This document shows positions 21,148-33,654 of a DNA stretch of 60,000 nt, piece after piece (position 1 is the stretch's first letter; the number at the start of each line of letters is the position of its first letter). The notes under the pieces were generated by a model. The model saw only the letters and a program-made list of their open reading frames with translations, made no database searches and was not told where the DNA came from. A program made the position numbers and the translations under genes. The stretch is from Apostichopus japonicus (taxonomy: Eukaryota; Echinodermata; Holothuroidea; Aspidochirotida; Stichopodidae): assembly GCF_037975245.1 (NCBI RefSeq), contig NC_092568.1, forward strand, positions 29,828,001 through 29,888,000, in the 5' to 3' direction.

Positions 21148-23463
21148 GAAGCTGTTGGGCAGGTTATGCAGTTCATTTAGCCACTGGATTGACTGGCCCG
21201 TTTTCATCCTTGGGTTTGTATAAGGATATTGGATCATGCTTTGTCTGTTACTGTGTGTTACAGAATCTGAATGAAGTGTCTTTCAAACTAGTCTTGTAGA
21301 CTCTTGTTTGCTTCTTTAATTTGTCTCATTTATAATAACATCCTGCGTTCTAAACGCTGTTCTTCCTGGTAGGAGGTCATTTGAGCAAACATATCTTTGT
21401 TGTCAACAACTGTAACTAACCGAGATTTGACTCCACCCAAAACTATATACAGTATATACCTGTATAGTAGTGTAGAAGAAAACTGATAGGCCTGCATATA
21501 TGGAAAAACTACATGCACAAATACTGTATCTCCATAACCAAAATCCTTTAATAAATTGTGAAGAGAACTCCTTGTGGATTGGGTTACTTGTGACTCAAAA
21601 TTTTACATGTTTGATATTGTTGCCATTGGAAGGTAGGTTTAGTGACAAAACACAGGCATCTTATGTTTGTTGCTGGTTTTCTTATTTAACGATATATGTG
21701 CATATTTGTGGTCACAGAAGGTTATACACTGGTACAGTATATATGAGAAACAGTTTTTGAAAATTGTTTAATCATAATGTTCAACCTCCAGATTATCTTG
21801 TTCGATACTCCATTAAACTCTATGAAGGTAATCTTTTCAGTCAAAGTGATGCGACTAGCTCATTAATATTAGAACCTTTAAGAGCTAATGAGTATTATGT
21901 TGACTTGTTAATAGTTGGTGCATGTGCTATGTACTGAAAGTACCAAGAGAGAAGTTGTACTTAAAACACATCTGACCGCCCAGTAGCAGCTTTGTATGCA
22001 TAATTTGGACGCCATTTGTAGAGAAAGTCACCATACTGCTATTAACAAATAATTTGGTAATCTGTACATGATTTAGCTGAAGATGATATTGCCTAAGTTA
22101 TAAACTCTCATGCCCCATTTTTAGAACATAATCCCTTTCAAGTTGTGCTTACATTCCTCTCACAGACACGTTAGTGTCCATGCATAAAATATTATTTTAT
22201 ATTTAAATTATCATATATAGAGTTTTCTTCCACTCATATTATAACTGTCAAAGCCGTACTGTACAAGTACTGTAGCGTTGCGAAAATGCACACCTCAAAC
22301 GAATGCTGCTAGTACTGAGGTGACAGTGCAGTTAGATTGCATGATGGGATATATATTGCATCGTGAAAGTTCAAGTCACTTTTCACGTGTTTACCTTTGT
22401 CTATAATAATCGCCGTTTACACAGTATGTTGATCAATTTCTTTTTTTTTACTACAGAGACATCCCTTTCATTGTAACAGCAGTCAAATTAAAACTTCTAC
22501 AACAGGGAAACCAGCTATATATATATTATTAGCGTATATGGTATCCAGAGCGAGTCAATAATCTGAGCCATCAATGGTTGGCATTAAATTGCATTAGCAG
22601 ATATTGATCTGATTGATTTCCAAGGTGAAAAAAAATAAATAGTAAAGTAAATTTTGGATTCTATGCCAGTGAGTATGAGGAATATGACAAAAGTTTTTTC
22701 CTCATGCTTTTATCCACATTCCCAGAGGAGCTTATATAAGAGCTCCAAATTCATTTCATTTCTGGGGGCTGTTTGAGAGGATATTTATTCACTTTTCCAT
22801 TTCTCTGCAATCTCTGTTGAAGGAGATGTTCATCTGGGAAACACTTCTTGTGACCTTGTCTGCAGTATTAATTAAATCTCTTTAAAGAAGCAAAGGGATT
22901 TAGAGAGTTAAGAAAAATCTATTAATGAAAATATTGGACATTGTTGATGGTTGAACTGCCAAAAAAGTAAAATCACTATAAAACTTTATTATAAAGTAAT
23001 GGCACTTTACTGTAGACGTAGAGTAAGACAGTAATATTCCTGTATTCCTTTACTGTTCTGAAGTTGCGTAGATTATAAGCCATCCACTTTAAGATGTTTG
23101 AAGGAACTGGAGTTGTCTTTGTCACTTGTTGTTTTCATTTCATTTGGACCAAAGAAGTAAAGAATTGACTCAAAACTTGCCAGAAATGTAGGTTATTGAC
23201 CGCAACTGACAGTAATTGCATCTGATCAAGTAGGAATCATGTATTACACAAACACTTCTTTAGATAGAACAAAGGTTTACCATACAGTTGAGTACGTGTG
23301 TTACTTCATTGTGGTCTCATTTAACATTTTCTTTATTTGTTCATTTGATTGTGATGGACTAAGTTTGTTTTGTTTAGCGTCTTGTGCAGAGCTCTACTTC
23401 TTGTTTCTGATTTAGCTCTATACATATCCACTTTATTATGATGTATTATCTGTACAGTGTAGC
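21148..23463. other. Spacer or intron, no gene recognised
   Basis: AT-rich sequence with scattered TACTGTACA-type words. Open frames are under 90 codons with no recognisable motif. No repeat with clear ends was found. Confidence 0.5.
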
Positions 23464-23703
23464 TATACTCTGTTTGATTGGGAGGGGTGGAAATGGATAG
23501 GAATGGGGATGGGTAGGTGATGGGGATAGGTAGGGGATGGGGATGAGATGGGGATGGGGATGGGTAGGGGATGGGTAGAGGATAGGGATGGGTAGGGGGT
23601 GGGGATAGGGAGGGATGCGGAGGGGTAAAGGATGGGGATGGGTAGGGTATGGTAGGGGATGGGTATGGGTAGGGGATGGGTATTGTAGAGGAAGGATTGG
23701 GAG
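23464..23703 (+). repeat. G-rich minisatellite (GGGATGGGTAGG)n
   Basis: Irregular copies of GGGGATGGGTAGG fill about 240 bp with many runs of three to five G on the plus strand. The Pro/Tyr/Ser-rich open frames on the opposite strand are translations of the repeat, not genes. Confidence 0.92.
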
Positions 23704-26700
23704 GCAACAAATGAAACAGGCTTGCATAATTTATAATTGCTACCAAAGCACAGTACTTTTTAATTATTTGGAAGGGCCAAGGTGTGCTGAAGAAATCAAA
23801 TTTTCAAGATGTTATTGACATCCATGGTTAACCTGTAGGCTTATATATATACTGTAGGTATGATCAATTGTTTTGTGTACTCTGTAGGTATAGCCTCAAA
23901 GTTTGTTAAATCAGGTGTCTTAGTCACAGTTATAATCTGTCAAATTCATATAAGATTTGTATTTTTATTACTTTCTTGACAGCACTCTGCAAAACACATT
24001 CGAAAATGGGTTCGTGTGACATTTCCACTCAGCAGTGTGCTTTATCAAGAACTATAAATCATATAATATTAATTTACATCTGTATTATCTGGGTGAACAG
24101 TTTGTCAGATCTACATGTAGTCATTAATTATTCCCTAAAAGTCTGTGAGTGAAAAGTGTTTTAGTCATGAATAAAATCTTGTTTGAACAATCCTAAGTTC
24201 ATGGACAAAAATATAGTAAACCAGCAACTAAACTCACAAATGCCTCAAAAAAGCATGTACCATCTAGTCAATCACCTTGATGTCCAATATTATTGTAAAA
24301 TGTCTAGAATCAGTATAATATATCTTCTAGAGCTCTGACTCTATCTATACCGTATATTTTTGCTTTTTATGACCATTCTGACGTGTTTCTTTGTAAGTCT
24401 TTGCAGAGCTGGTATGTCACCGGACACTCTCCTTCAATTGTAATATGATTGTGTCTTCATTCAACACCGTTTAATTTTACGTAGGAGGGGAGATCTGTGC
24501 CGATATTTCTCTGCTCCATAATTGTGACTTTCCGCTACGAACAATCGCCAGGAAGTTGCAATCATTATCAATCAGCAGTGAGTTTGTCATATATATGCTA
24601 GCCCTCCTTAACAACATCTTCTTGCGAAGAAGAAGATTGGCCTAGGTAATACATCAGTCTGGGTATTTCAGATGTGTACCAAACATGAACATTGAAAAAA
24701 ATAGAAAAATGTACAGTTACGCTGTAGAAAATACATGGGATTATGTGGGTGGAAAGTGACAGTGATGATGGATGTACTTAGATATTGCAATTTGAAAACT
24801 GTATCAAAAGGAGTAATGATAGTATGGCCAGTATGAATTTGATATAAATGAATGTAATAAAACATCATGACAGAATTCTGGTCCGTCACAACGTAACTGA
24901 TTACATTTTGACGAGTTTGGTATATATTTGATGGATAAAACCAGATATGATATAAATTTGAGGAGAGTGAAATTTTTTGAAATGACGTCGAATAGATGCA
25001 TAGTTTTGGAGTTGAGATTTGACTTTGAAGCGAAGTGTAGTGTGTTTTGATCAATCCTTGGTCGACAAATATTGAATGTTGAGCTTTTTTCTTGTTTGTT
25101 TGTTTGTATTTTTTGCAACAGTTTACCATGTTATAGAATGGAAAATATGGCCTTTTTGTGGAGATTAGGATATTCAATAAATGTAGTTCATTTAACAATA
25201 CAGATCTCCCTTGATTACACAAGTTTTAAACCATTCAAGTTTATATAATTTCAGTAAACTTAGTGTGATGTAGTGGATTAAAATATGACATTGGGGGAGA
25301 GCATATTTAGAAAGAACAGCTTAGTGAATATTGTCTTTTTTTCAATCTGGTTTTAGTCGGATTAAGAATTATTCAGATAAAAGTTTCAGGAATGAAGCTG
25401 CTTCACACAGGTCTATGATTGTTAATTAAATAATAAGTGGCTTCCCCATTGACACCAGTACATAAGACTCATCATCCCAGTTTTCGACCAGAAACCTGTC
25501 TCTTTCCAAATTAAGGTTGATCTTTTATATATATATATATATATGCAGTATTAAATCCACCTCACCTCACCTGTGCTTCTGCACCAGTGGAAGACAACTT
25601 ATTTCATTTAGTAAGATCAACAGTGAGTATAAAGCCATATATTGTAATCATTTGGCATTCTATCCAAAAGGCATTTAGCTCAAAGGAAAGATTTGGAGTT
25701 GAAGGTCGACTGGGAATTGACCCTGTGTTGACACCCCCACCAATATAAATCAGGTTCCCTGTGTAAAGCTACCAGCATCAAAGGAGCATTTATAAGGTAC
25801 TTAACACAGACTCACAGAAGATAGGAGTATATTGTGTGTAAATTAAACATTCCTACATGTACAATGTATGGTGAACATACAGTATGTAGTCAGTATAGTT
25901 AGTGTTCAGTACCATCACCTACTGTACCACTTGTCAAAGATTGTGCTAAGCTATGCAGTCATAAGTTGTTGTTGTTGTAATTGGCTGTTTTTGTGACTTG
26001 GGTGGGGGTGGGGAGGGGGGGGGGTTGCATGATCAGTTAGCTTTAACTATATATCTTCATATCCAGGTTGCGATATGTGACATCCTGAATGTCTGTGTTT
26101 GTCATTACTCATTAGAGCTATCTTTGATACATATATAGCGGTGTTACTTTTATGAAAAGGAAGGAAAACACACAGTTAACTTCATTCCTCTCTACCTGTC
26201 TCCTATACTTGTATACACTCTGATCTTCCAAGCCAATCACAATTGGGGTAATATTATTGCACCGTACTCCCAATGACCCTTTCGGGGTCACAGCCCTCTT
26301 CTTCCAAATCTGCCATTCCATACGCTTATTAGACGGCGTTTTTCGAGCAGGATTTCAAACCATTTGATACAACATTCTACAGATTCCTACGTAAGAGTCT
26401 TTGAAATCGGAATCATTCATACTCTTACACCTTTCTCACCTACTACGAGCACTGCATCGATACATTTATACATCCTTGAAAGTTTCCATCATTCACATGT
26501 ATTTATTTCAATCAGTTACCACGTGCCTTTTCTCTAATATTACTCGTTAGGGGTAAGTATCGCCAATTCATAAATGCCTAATCCAACTTTCTGTATACTG
26601 GACCAGTCTCGAATGCGATTTGAGACTGGTCGAGTGTATAGAGAGGAGAATTGCTTCAGGATCGAAATGTTAGACAAACACTGGTTTGTTGCCGTGGCAA

Positions 26701-27728
26701 TCATGAAGTCATAATTAAAAGAAATGAAGACATGGTGTACATTGCCATGAGTATATGCAGATATGTTTATGGGCAAAGAAATTTTCAAATTGCAAAAGAA
26801 TACTGTACAGTATATATAGCCTACTTGCAATTAATTACAGCAGTAGTACTGTATATGTTTTCACACACACCGAGTCTCAATACACACGGTACGTACTTCT
26901 TAAATCATCCAGCTAAATACTTAGAGTAACATGAAAGACTTAGGGATTAATTTTGAGCTTCATTTTGAGCTAGAGTCAATGTCAGCAACCTTATCGAGGT
27001 GCTTCAACGAAGAACCGAAGCGTAAAGCGTCCAATGTTGACACTATAACAGAGAAAACCTTGTCGCTAAGCCTAGCAATAACGTAAGCACTAGGCCTACT
27101 ACTACTTATAGCAGTAACGACATGACTGACCAGGGACTAGGCCTAGCGATCTTTCATACTCGCAATAAAACTGCGGTTACTACAAGTCCAAACCTGTCGA
27201 ACAATCATGCAATGGGGCTCGGAACCTCTTAAAAAACTGCTCATTCTCAGGCCCAGTAAACGTTTATTTGAACGGTTCATCTACCGACCAGGGATAGACG
27301 AGTTCTTCTCAAAAGAATGTTAGCAACAGGCAACGTTGCTAGCCTAACTGTTGTAGCGTTTACGGACTTTCCAGAACACACACAACTCAGCATCTGTTTA
27401 TTGCGCAATTTGGCCTGGTAGGTCAAAAATAAGTTTTAAAATGTTATCTTTAGAAATTTGTTCATTTGTTCTTATTTAATTGACATTTCCCTCCATTTTT
27501 TAGTGTTTGCATTGATTAAAGTACCAAAATTTAAGACCAAACGATACTGTTTCATTCGTATTTTTTTCACTCTTAATGTTTGTCGGAAGAAAATGCTGTT
27601 TTACATGAGGTGACTATTACGTCATTCAGGAAAAAGATCAAGGGAGGCATAAGGAGAATTAAATACAGATCAGCAAAAATTATCGAAAAAATGCCGTTTT
27701 CTAACATTTGTGAGGGTCATTTATGAAT
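23704..27728. other. Spacer or intron, no gene recognised
   Basis: Includes a short (TA)n tract near 25528-25544, a G-run near 26010-26024 and a 10-bp perfect hairpin (26601-26610 with 26622-26631). The 184-codon minus-strand frame at 24668-25222 lacks recognisable motifs and has a competing frame. Nothing coding is supported. Confidence 0.5.
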
Positions 27729-27871
27729 GGGGATAAAAACGAGGGTACCCGGTCTTCAATTTGATTTGAGACCTCTGATGACGCTATCGCCTCGGTCCGC
27801 TCAGCCTCCTCGATGACGTCATCATCGGTCTCAAATCAAATTTAAGACGGGTTCCCCTCGTATTTATCCCC
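27729..27871. mobile_element. 143-bp foldback/MITE-like inverted repeat
   Basis: The left end GGGGATAAAAACGAGGGTAC and the reverse-complemented right end GGGGATAAATACGAGGGGAA continue into a shared AATTTGATTTGAGACC block, so nearly the whole segment folds on itself. TGACGTCATC lies near the turn. I could not define a target duplication. Confidence 0.7.
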
Positions 27872-28944
27872 TAATTGATACCCAAACCAGTAAATGCTTA
27901 GATCATCATCTCACTGAAACGTGAACATCATAAGACGGTATTGTGTCCCTTCATAAATCGGAAGGTGGATAAGAAATGTCGGTGTGCTTATCTTTACTTT
28001 CATAGATAACGTACGATCGGTTTTAAAATACGGTATATTTCTGTTGTCGACTGAAGCCTCGCAGTTATTACAGCACACTTGTCACTTGTTAGCTGCATGT
28101 GTATTAGTTACAGTACACACAAATGGATAAACCTCAATGTCACTAAGAGACTTACTGTATAAATTTTCTTAATGGCCCTTTGGATGCTCGTACATTTAGC
28201 AAGTTATTGGATTCAAAACAGACAAAGTTGTAGTCCACGGTCTTCATAAGTTTAATATTTTCCGGTTTTAGTGGACTACAATGTACAGTAACAAGTATAT
28301 TTTTCCACTTTCTAGGTTTCTGATATCTTTTCTTTTAGTGGTTGAATATATATACAGTACCTAGTAAAAGATTGTTAACACTCAACGCAAAGTCCAACCT
28401 GCGGATGATATGCTCACTAGTTTGAGGAAGAATGTTCATCACCCATAATACTTTTTACCTGGCAAGTTTATCCTCCATTCCTTCTCTCATCTTCATCTTC
28501 ATCTGTCTACCACTTTCTCTTTCCTTATGAAATTTATCAACAATATGTCTATATGTAACAAGTGGTGGAAAACTACACAGCCATTGAGAACTATACTGTG
28601 GGAGATCTGACTTCTGGCATAATGCTAGACTCGGACTTGTTGTCAACATCGACGTTAATAATTTAATATACTGTAATCCTGTGTCTTTAATAGTCAAGTA
28701 CAGTATGTCCTGCATAGTCAAGTATGGCTGACCCCAACCTCCTTTTCATCGTGCAGATATAAAGTGCAAAAACGTGACTGAAAATTTTAATGGAGGAATT
28801 AATTAAAGATGAATATTGAATGATATATGTTTGGCTGAATAAGAGATTTGGTTTTGTCATTGTTGTGTTATGGTTGTTGCAAAGGCAATGCCTTTATTGC
28901 ATATAATGATAAGTGGAAAAATCTAGGTATTGATCGCAGCTGTA
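27872..28944. other. Spacer or intron, no gene recognised
   Basis: An 11-bp inverted pair TTGTAGTCCAC/GTGGACTACAA lies near 28228-28282. No coding exon or element with clear ends was found. Confidence 0.45.
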
Positions 28945-29104
28945 TGTACTGACTGTACACTAGTGTCTAATTACCGACGGTAGCAAGCTGTGTGTGTATT
29001 TTCTGGTATCGATGGTGGTGTCTAACACTTCTGTTACACCTTATTCGAAACGAGGTCAGATTTCCAGCATTAGACGTTTCTTTTTGCGCGAGTCTTATCA
29101 CCCT
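28945..29104. mobile_element. Partial second copy of the 15780-16131 MITE
   Basis: It shares CTAATTACCGACGGTAGCAA and GGTGTCTAACACTTCTGTTA with the reverse complement of 15780-16131, and ends in GCGCGAGTCTTATCACCCT followed by TTAA (29105-29108). The matching left end is not clear, so the copy appears truncated or diverged. The short open frame starting at 28994 is within the repeat. Confidence 0.75.
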
Positions 29105-29108
29105 TTAA

Positions 29109-30949
29109 GCACCAAAACAATGATAGATCCTCAAAATTCAAAAATCCCACCCCAAGGTAACTCTCTGGCAGCATTATTTGCATATATACACATTATTGAA
29201 AAATTGAAATACTGCCATAGGTATTAGAAAGATTGATGTATAGCACCAAATCTGGGATATAATTCATCTTTGTTCAATATATTTTGTTGTTGTTATGCGT
29301 TACTGCAAAATTATGAAATGAAAAATGGCAATAAAAGAGGTGAATCAAATTGTAGTATCGTGCTTCCAAGAAAAGATTATGCTTAATTTGTCAAAGGGGG
29401 GGGGGGGGGGGAAAGGAAGTCCCAACTTTATTATAATCTTCTTGGTTTGTGTCCTTCTTAAACCAAAAAACAAGAAGCATCAACAATATTCCTGACCAAC
29501 CATTGTATTTGTCAAATTAAGTGATATTATTGTAATTGTTTCTCAATATGTGACAAACATTTACAATAATATAATGTCCGTTGGATCATTGCGGAATAAT
29601 TTCACCAAATTTTCAAATGTTTGAAGTCCAACTCAAGCTATGATACCCTATAGCTGTTAACAAACACATACATATATTTCTGCTCTTTATTAAAGCGACA
29701 CCAGTAGTTTGTGGCAGTCATTAATTAAAGACAGCCCCATCTTCATGAATAATTACTGTACAACCTGTCACTTGCAAAATGAGATACCCAAATAAATCAG
29801 GCCTTTGAAATGATCTACTGTAGAAATCTATTTCCAGAGAGCTGTATAAATTATCACTGTCAATGGCAGATAAATTGCATGAGTGGTCTCATTTGATGTC
29901 AAATTGATGCTTTGTGTGTCAGATCTCTAGATGTTGGTAAACATTTGGTGAGAAAGTGCAAGTGGTCTGATATTGATTGAAATCGACAGTTCAGTTCAGA
30001 AAATAGCAAGGTATTGATTTTATTTGATTGTTGTTCTCACAGTTAATAATGTGTAAAACAACAAAACAACATCAGCTTGTCTCTTTGAGTTATTACAGTG
30101 ATATTTTTTACTGTAGTTTGTTTTTATCTTTTGTTGTTGTCGTTGCTCTCTTTGCTTTGCTGCCTTGAGGAAGTGTATCTAAGTTTAGATACCCAGAAGA
30201 AAGAAGAAGGATCAGATAAACCTGAAGTCTATTACTATAGATAAGCCAACAGAATGAGTTTAAGTGCTTCACATTTTAACAGTTTCCATTCACAAATTGT
30301 TATGTTAACCTGTCTGTCTCTATACACTACTGTTTTGTACCCAAACTGACTAAAATTAAAATTAAAATGGAATACCAGAAGTTTGTTATTGTTCGATTCT
30401 GGTTAACTGTTTGTAATTGCATCGTACAGCTAAATGGCTGTCATTAAGAACCAAATTACTGAACCATGTACAGCGCATGTTTAGTAGAGTCTTTAGTCTA
30501 TGAACCCCAACAGGCTAATTTGCTGATATTTCTCGGTGATTGAAGTTTTGAAATAATTAAAAATATATTAAAAATAAGATAAGAACACTGTGATATCGCT
30601 CTAATAGATTATCATTTGGATAAGAACATCTTGGAGTAGTTTGTGTGTCTTTGATCGATAGCCGTCTTGTTGTTTTTGTTTAAACACTGTATGGGTGGTA
30701 AAATAATTGTACTTTGGCGCCAAATGCAAAAAAAATGCTGCTTTGAGCAAGACGATACAGTCTACTGCACTGTTTATTGTATAAACTTGGCAAACTGTGA
30801 ACAATTTTCATAGAAGAGCCAAAAAAAAAAGAAAAAGGGGGGGGGGGAAGATATGGTAAGGTCATATCAGAGTTTCATTCTGTGAATATTGCAGACAAAA
30901 AAGGAATTTTCATCTAAGAGCCAAATACTTTAAACATACGGTAACATAC
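29109..30949. other. Spacer or intron, no gene recognised
   Basis: Contains a run of about 16 G at 29396-29411 and a second G run near 30838-30847. No coding sequence or element ends were recognised. Confidence 0.5.
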
Positions 30950-31345
30950 AGTGAGACCACTATATGAGTGGGACAAACTTAGTAAACATTGTCATTGTAC
31001 CTGTACTCGTGGTCAAATAAGGTGAGATGATGTTACTGTACAGTCTCACTTATGAGTAGGACAAACTTACTAAGCATAATCGTTATGAATACCTGAACAT
31101 GGTCACATAAGGTGAGACCATGTTATAGTTTCCCTGTATGAGTGGGACAGACTTATTAAGCATTGTTGTTACGGAATCAAAATACCTCTACATCGTCACA
31201 TAAACATGAGACCATGTTAACAGTCCCTCTTAATGAACACAACAAATGATCAAGCATTGGGAATAAACATCACAACAAAACTTTAAACATGGTGATATGG
31301 TAACATCAAATTACAGTCTCATTCTAGATATGAACATTACAAACA
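30950..31345 (+). repeat. Diverged ~95-bp tandem repeat, 4-5 copies
   Basis: Successive units share TGAGTGGGACAAACTTA, AAGCATTGT, CATGGTCACATAAGGTGAGA and CCATGTTA words in the same order. Copies become progressively less alike toward the right. The repeat ends just before SINE copy 2. Confidence 0.75.
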
Positions 31346-31357
31346 TTCTTATCTTAT

Positions 31358-31626
31358 ATACCAGTCCGAGTGGATAAAGACGGTGGCATTTGAAGCAATG
31401 AGGCTTAATAATCAGGAGGTTCCGGGTTAGATTCCCAACCGGGTCATAGTAAGGTGGGTTTTTCATCCAAGAGCAATCTATGGTTTTCCCACCTGAAATG
31501 ACTTTCTAAATTGAAACAAAGATTCCAAATTTGAGTTTAAATGTTGAATTGGAAGCCACCCGATGTGTAAGTTGTAATCCAATTATGCCCTTGCAGGGTT
31601 CCTCCCACATTTGTGGTCGCTTAAAC
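31358..31626 (+). mobile_element. tRNA-derived SINE, copy 2
   Basis: It has the same head (CCGAGTGGATAAAGACGG, then GGTTAGATTCCC as a B-box variant) and body (AGTAAGGTGGGTTTTTCATC, GTTGAATTGGAAGCCACCCG) as the copy at 15482. It lacks the palindromic insertion and has an uninterrupted CGCTTAAACGTTATAA end. Confidence 0.85.
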
Positions 31627-32636
31627 GTTATAAAAATAACTGCTGATTTATCAGGCAATAGTGCCAAAATATCTTTGTACACATGATCAATACAGTATGG
31701 TTACACCATGTTTAATACAGCCTACAGATTATCATGCAAGACACTACAGTAAGTAAGGCTCAAATTTCTTGAATCATGATAATACATTACACATTACACC
31801 CTAAGAAGTATGAACCTCCCAAACTACCAAATGACACATGAAATATTTGGTTCATCGGACTATTTGTTACATGATTTAGTTTCCCAGCCTATCCTAACCT
31901 CAAAGTCAGTCATTTTGACTGGACATAAATCTGCCGGCCTAGGAATTTCACTGGTCTCAATGTGTTATTCAAAGCCTCTTATTATAAGGAGGCACTTTCC
32001 ATGAAGCTGTATTTCCACCGTCCTGCTGGGCCTGTTATCTAAATTGAAACCTTCTACAACCTAGAAAAAATTAATTTCCTTGAATTATTCACGGCAGTGA
32101 ATATAATTGTTGTATTTTTCTTAGTACATATTTTATGTGTTTTAATATTTAGGCACTTGAGTAGTCCCTCCTCTGAGTTAGTTTTTGTTTCACAGAATGA
32201 AACAAGTATGACTCCCTGCCCATCTCTCCCCCCCCCCCCCCCGGAAAAAAAACAGGGTACCTCCTCCCATAAATAAATGAAGGAAATCTTGCATTACTGT
32301 ATAGATAATTATTTATGCTAGTCTTTGGATATGATAAATAACAAACTTGACCAAAGCAATAAATTTGATCAATCAGAACAGAGTTGTTAATATTTTGCAT
32401 TCATTAATGTCAGTTCCATAGTAAAAGAAAAGAAAAAAAAACCCTAAGCAATGTGATTTATAGATTTATAGAACCATTTTTGTCATCATTTTTTAACCTA
32501 ATTTTGTACTCATTTTCCAAAGTATTTACGATATATTGACTGAATTCAGCAAGAGCTCTGTCTCTATCCAGTCATTAGCAGAATTACATATCTACAGAAT
32601 CAAGTATTATGGAATAAGAAACAGTTTGAAGAAGAG

Positions 32637-33000
32637 CAGGGATGTGCTCAAGAATATATGAGTGCCGGGACGGATTGGTGCGATAGTATGATCCACGTCC
32701 TAGGGGAGGGGTCTAAGGTGTAGGAGTATAAAGGGTAGGGGTATACCGTATACCCCTACCCCTACCCTTTTGAAAGTTGTGCAAAATGAAGTATGCTTAG
32801 ATGGCAATTGGTGCCATCTTTTTCCTAATCTGGAGCCAACTTCTGTGCCAATTATTCACTCATATTTTGGTAACAGTAAAATTTGTTCAATTAATCATCA
32901 AAAAATAGTGCCAGGCGGAAATGTTGAAATTACTGTTTGTGCTGGGTGGGATGCTGCCGTTTGCCGCGGCCCCGGCCCCCTGCGTGAGCACACATCCCTG
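32637..33000. mobile_element. 364-bp non-autonomous element with CAGGGATGTG ends
   Basis: It starts CAGGGATGTGCTCAAG; the right end reverse-complemented is CAGGGATGTGTGCTCACG. GAAGAG repeats on both sides (32631-32636, 33001-33006). Inside is a perfect 14-bp hairpin (32733-32746 with 32748-32761, GGGTAGGGGTATAC). A CTAGGGGAGGGGTCTAAGG-like block resembles one in the 20413-21139 element. hAT-like by its termini, though the duplication is 6 rather than 8 bp. Confidence 0.75.
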
Positions 33001-33432
33001 GAAGAGTATCCCATGTCACACAACTCTCTCTCCTTGATCACAGTGTTGCATGACCCCGTTTATAGATGATTGTTTCAGCACTACAACTCGCATTGTTTCC
33101 AACCTGGTTCATAGCAACTTCTAGTTTCAATGTTACTCAGAGAGAGAAAGCGCTATTGTGTCCAACCTGGAAACCTACACTCGAACCCACTTGAAGTATG
33201 AGAGCACCAGATTGCACAATCACGAGTACGAGTAGTACTAGTGTTTACCGTATGAGTTTCACAATCTGGTAAAGTGCTCTTTTCGTTCTTCTCTTTTTGT
33301 CTTTGAACTCATTTTTTATGCAAAATACGTCAGCTGTTTCTAATGCACTACAATTGCTCAACATTGGATTTGAAACTAGTTTTAATTGTTCTTATATTCT
33401 TCTTCACTTCTTTGCTGTTTTTGTTTTTCCAG

Positions 33433-33550
33433 GGCTTTCTTCCTGTTTTTCCTTTGAGGTTCTTAGGACACCATCGACCTTGGCAGAGTCGGCAGTAAAC
33501 ATCCCTTGCCAGCGCATCCTCTGGGACTGCTTGTTTGGTAACCGTCTGAG
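33433..33550 (+). other. EHBP1: EHBP1 5' untranslated part of the first coding exon
   Basis: A TTTTTCCAG acceptor at 33424-33432 precedes 118 bases without ATG and then the start codon in GAGATGG context (purine at -3, G at +4). This implies at least one upstream untranslated exon. Confidence 0.6.
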
Positions 33551-33654
33551 ATGGCCTTAGTCTGGAAGAAGCTGCAGAGGGTCGGCAAACGAGCAGCCAA
33601 ATTCAAGTTCACTGCATCGTTTCATGAATTGACATTGGAAGCTACAAAGAAATG
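33551..33654 (+). CDS. EHBP1: EHBP1 coding exon 1
   Basis: [20 protein letters not shown] then [15 protein letters not shown] is nearly colinear with human MASVWKRLQRVGKHASKFQF...CTKKW, fixing the start. The donor GTAAGG splits the Trp codon after TG. Confidence 0.97.

Noticed and set aside
23333-23746. 137-codon minus-strand Pro-rich frame
   Set aside because: Translation of the G-rich minisatellite.
24668-25222. 184-codon minus-strand frame
   Set aside because: No recognisable motif, an alternative frame overlaps it, and there is no splice or promoter context; likely chance.
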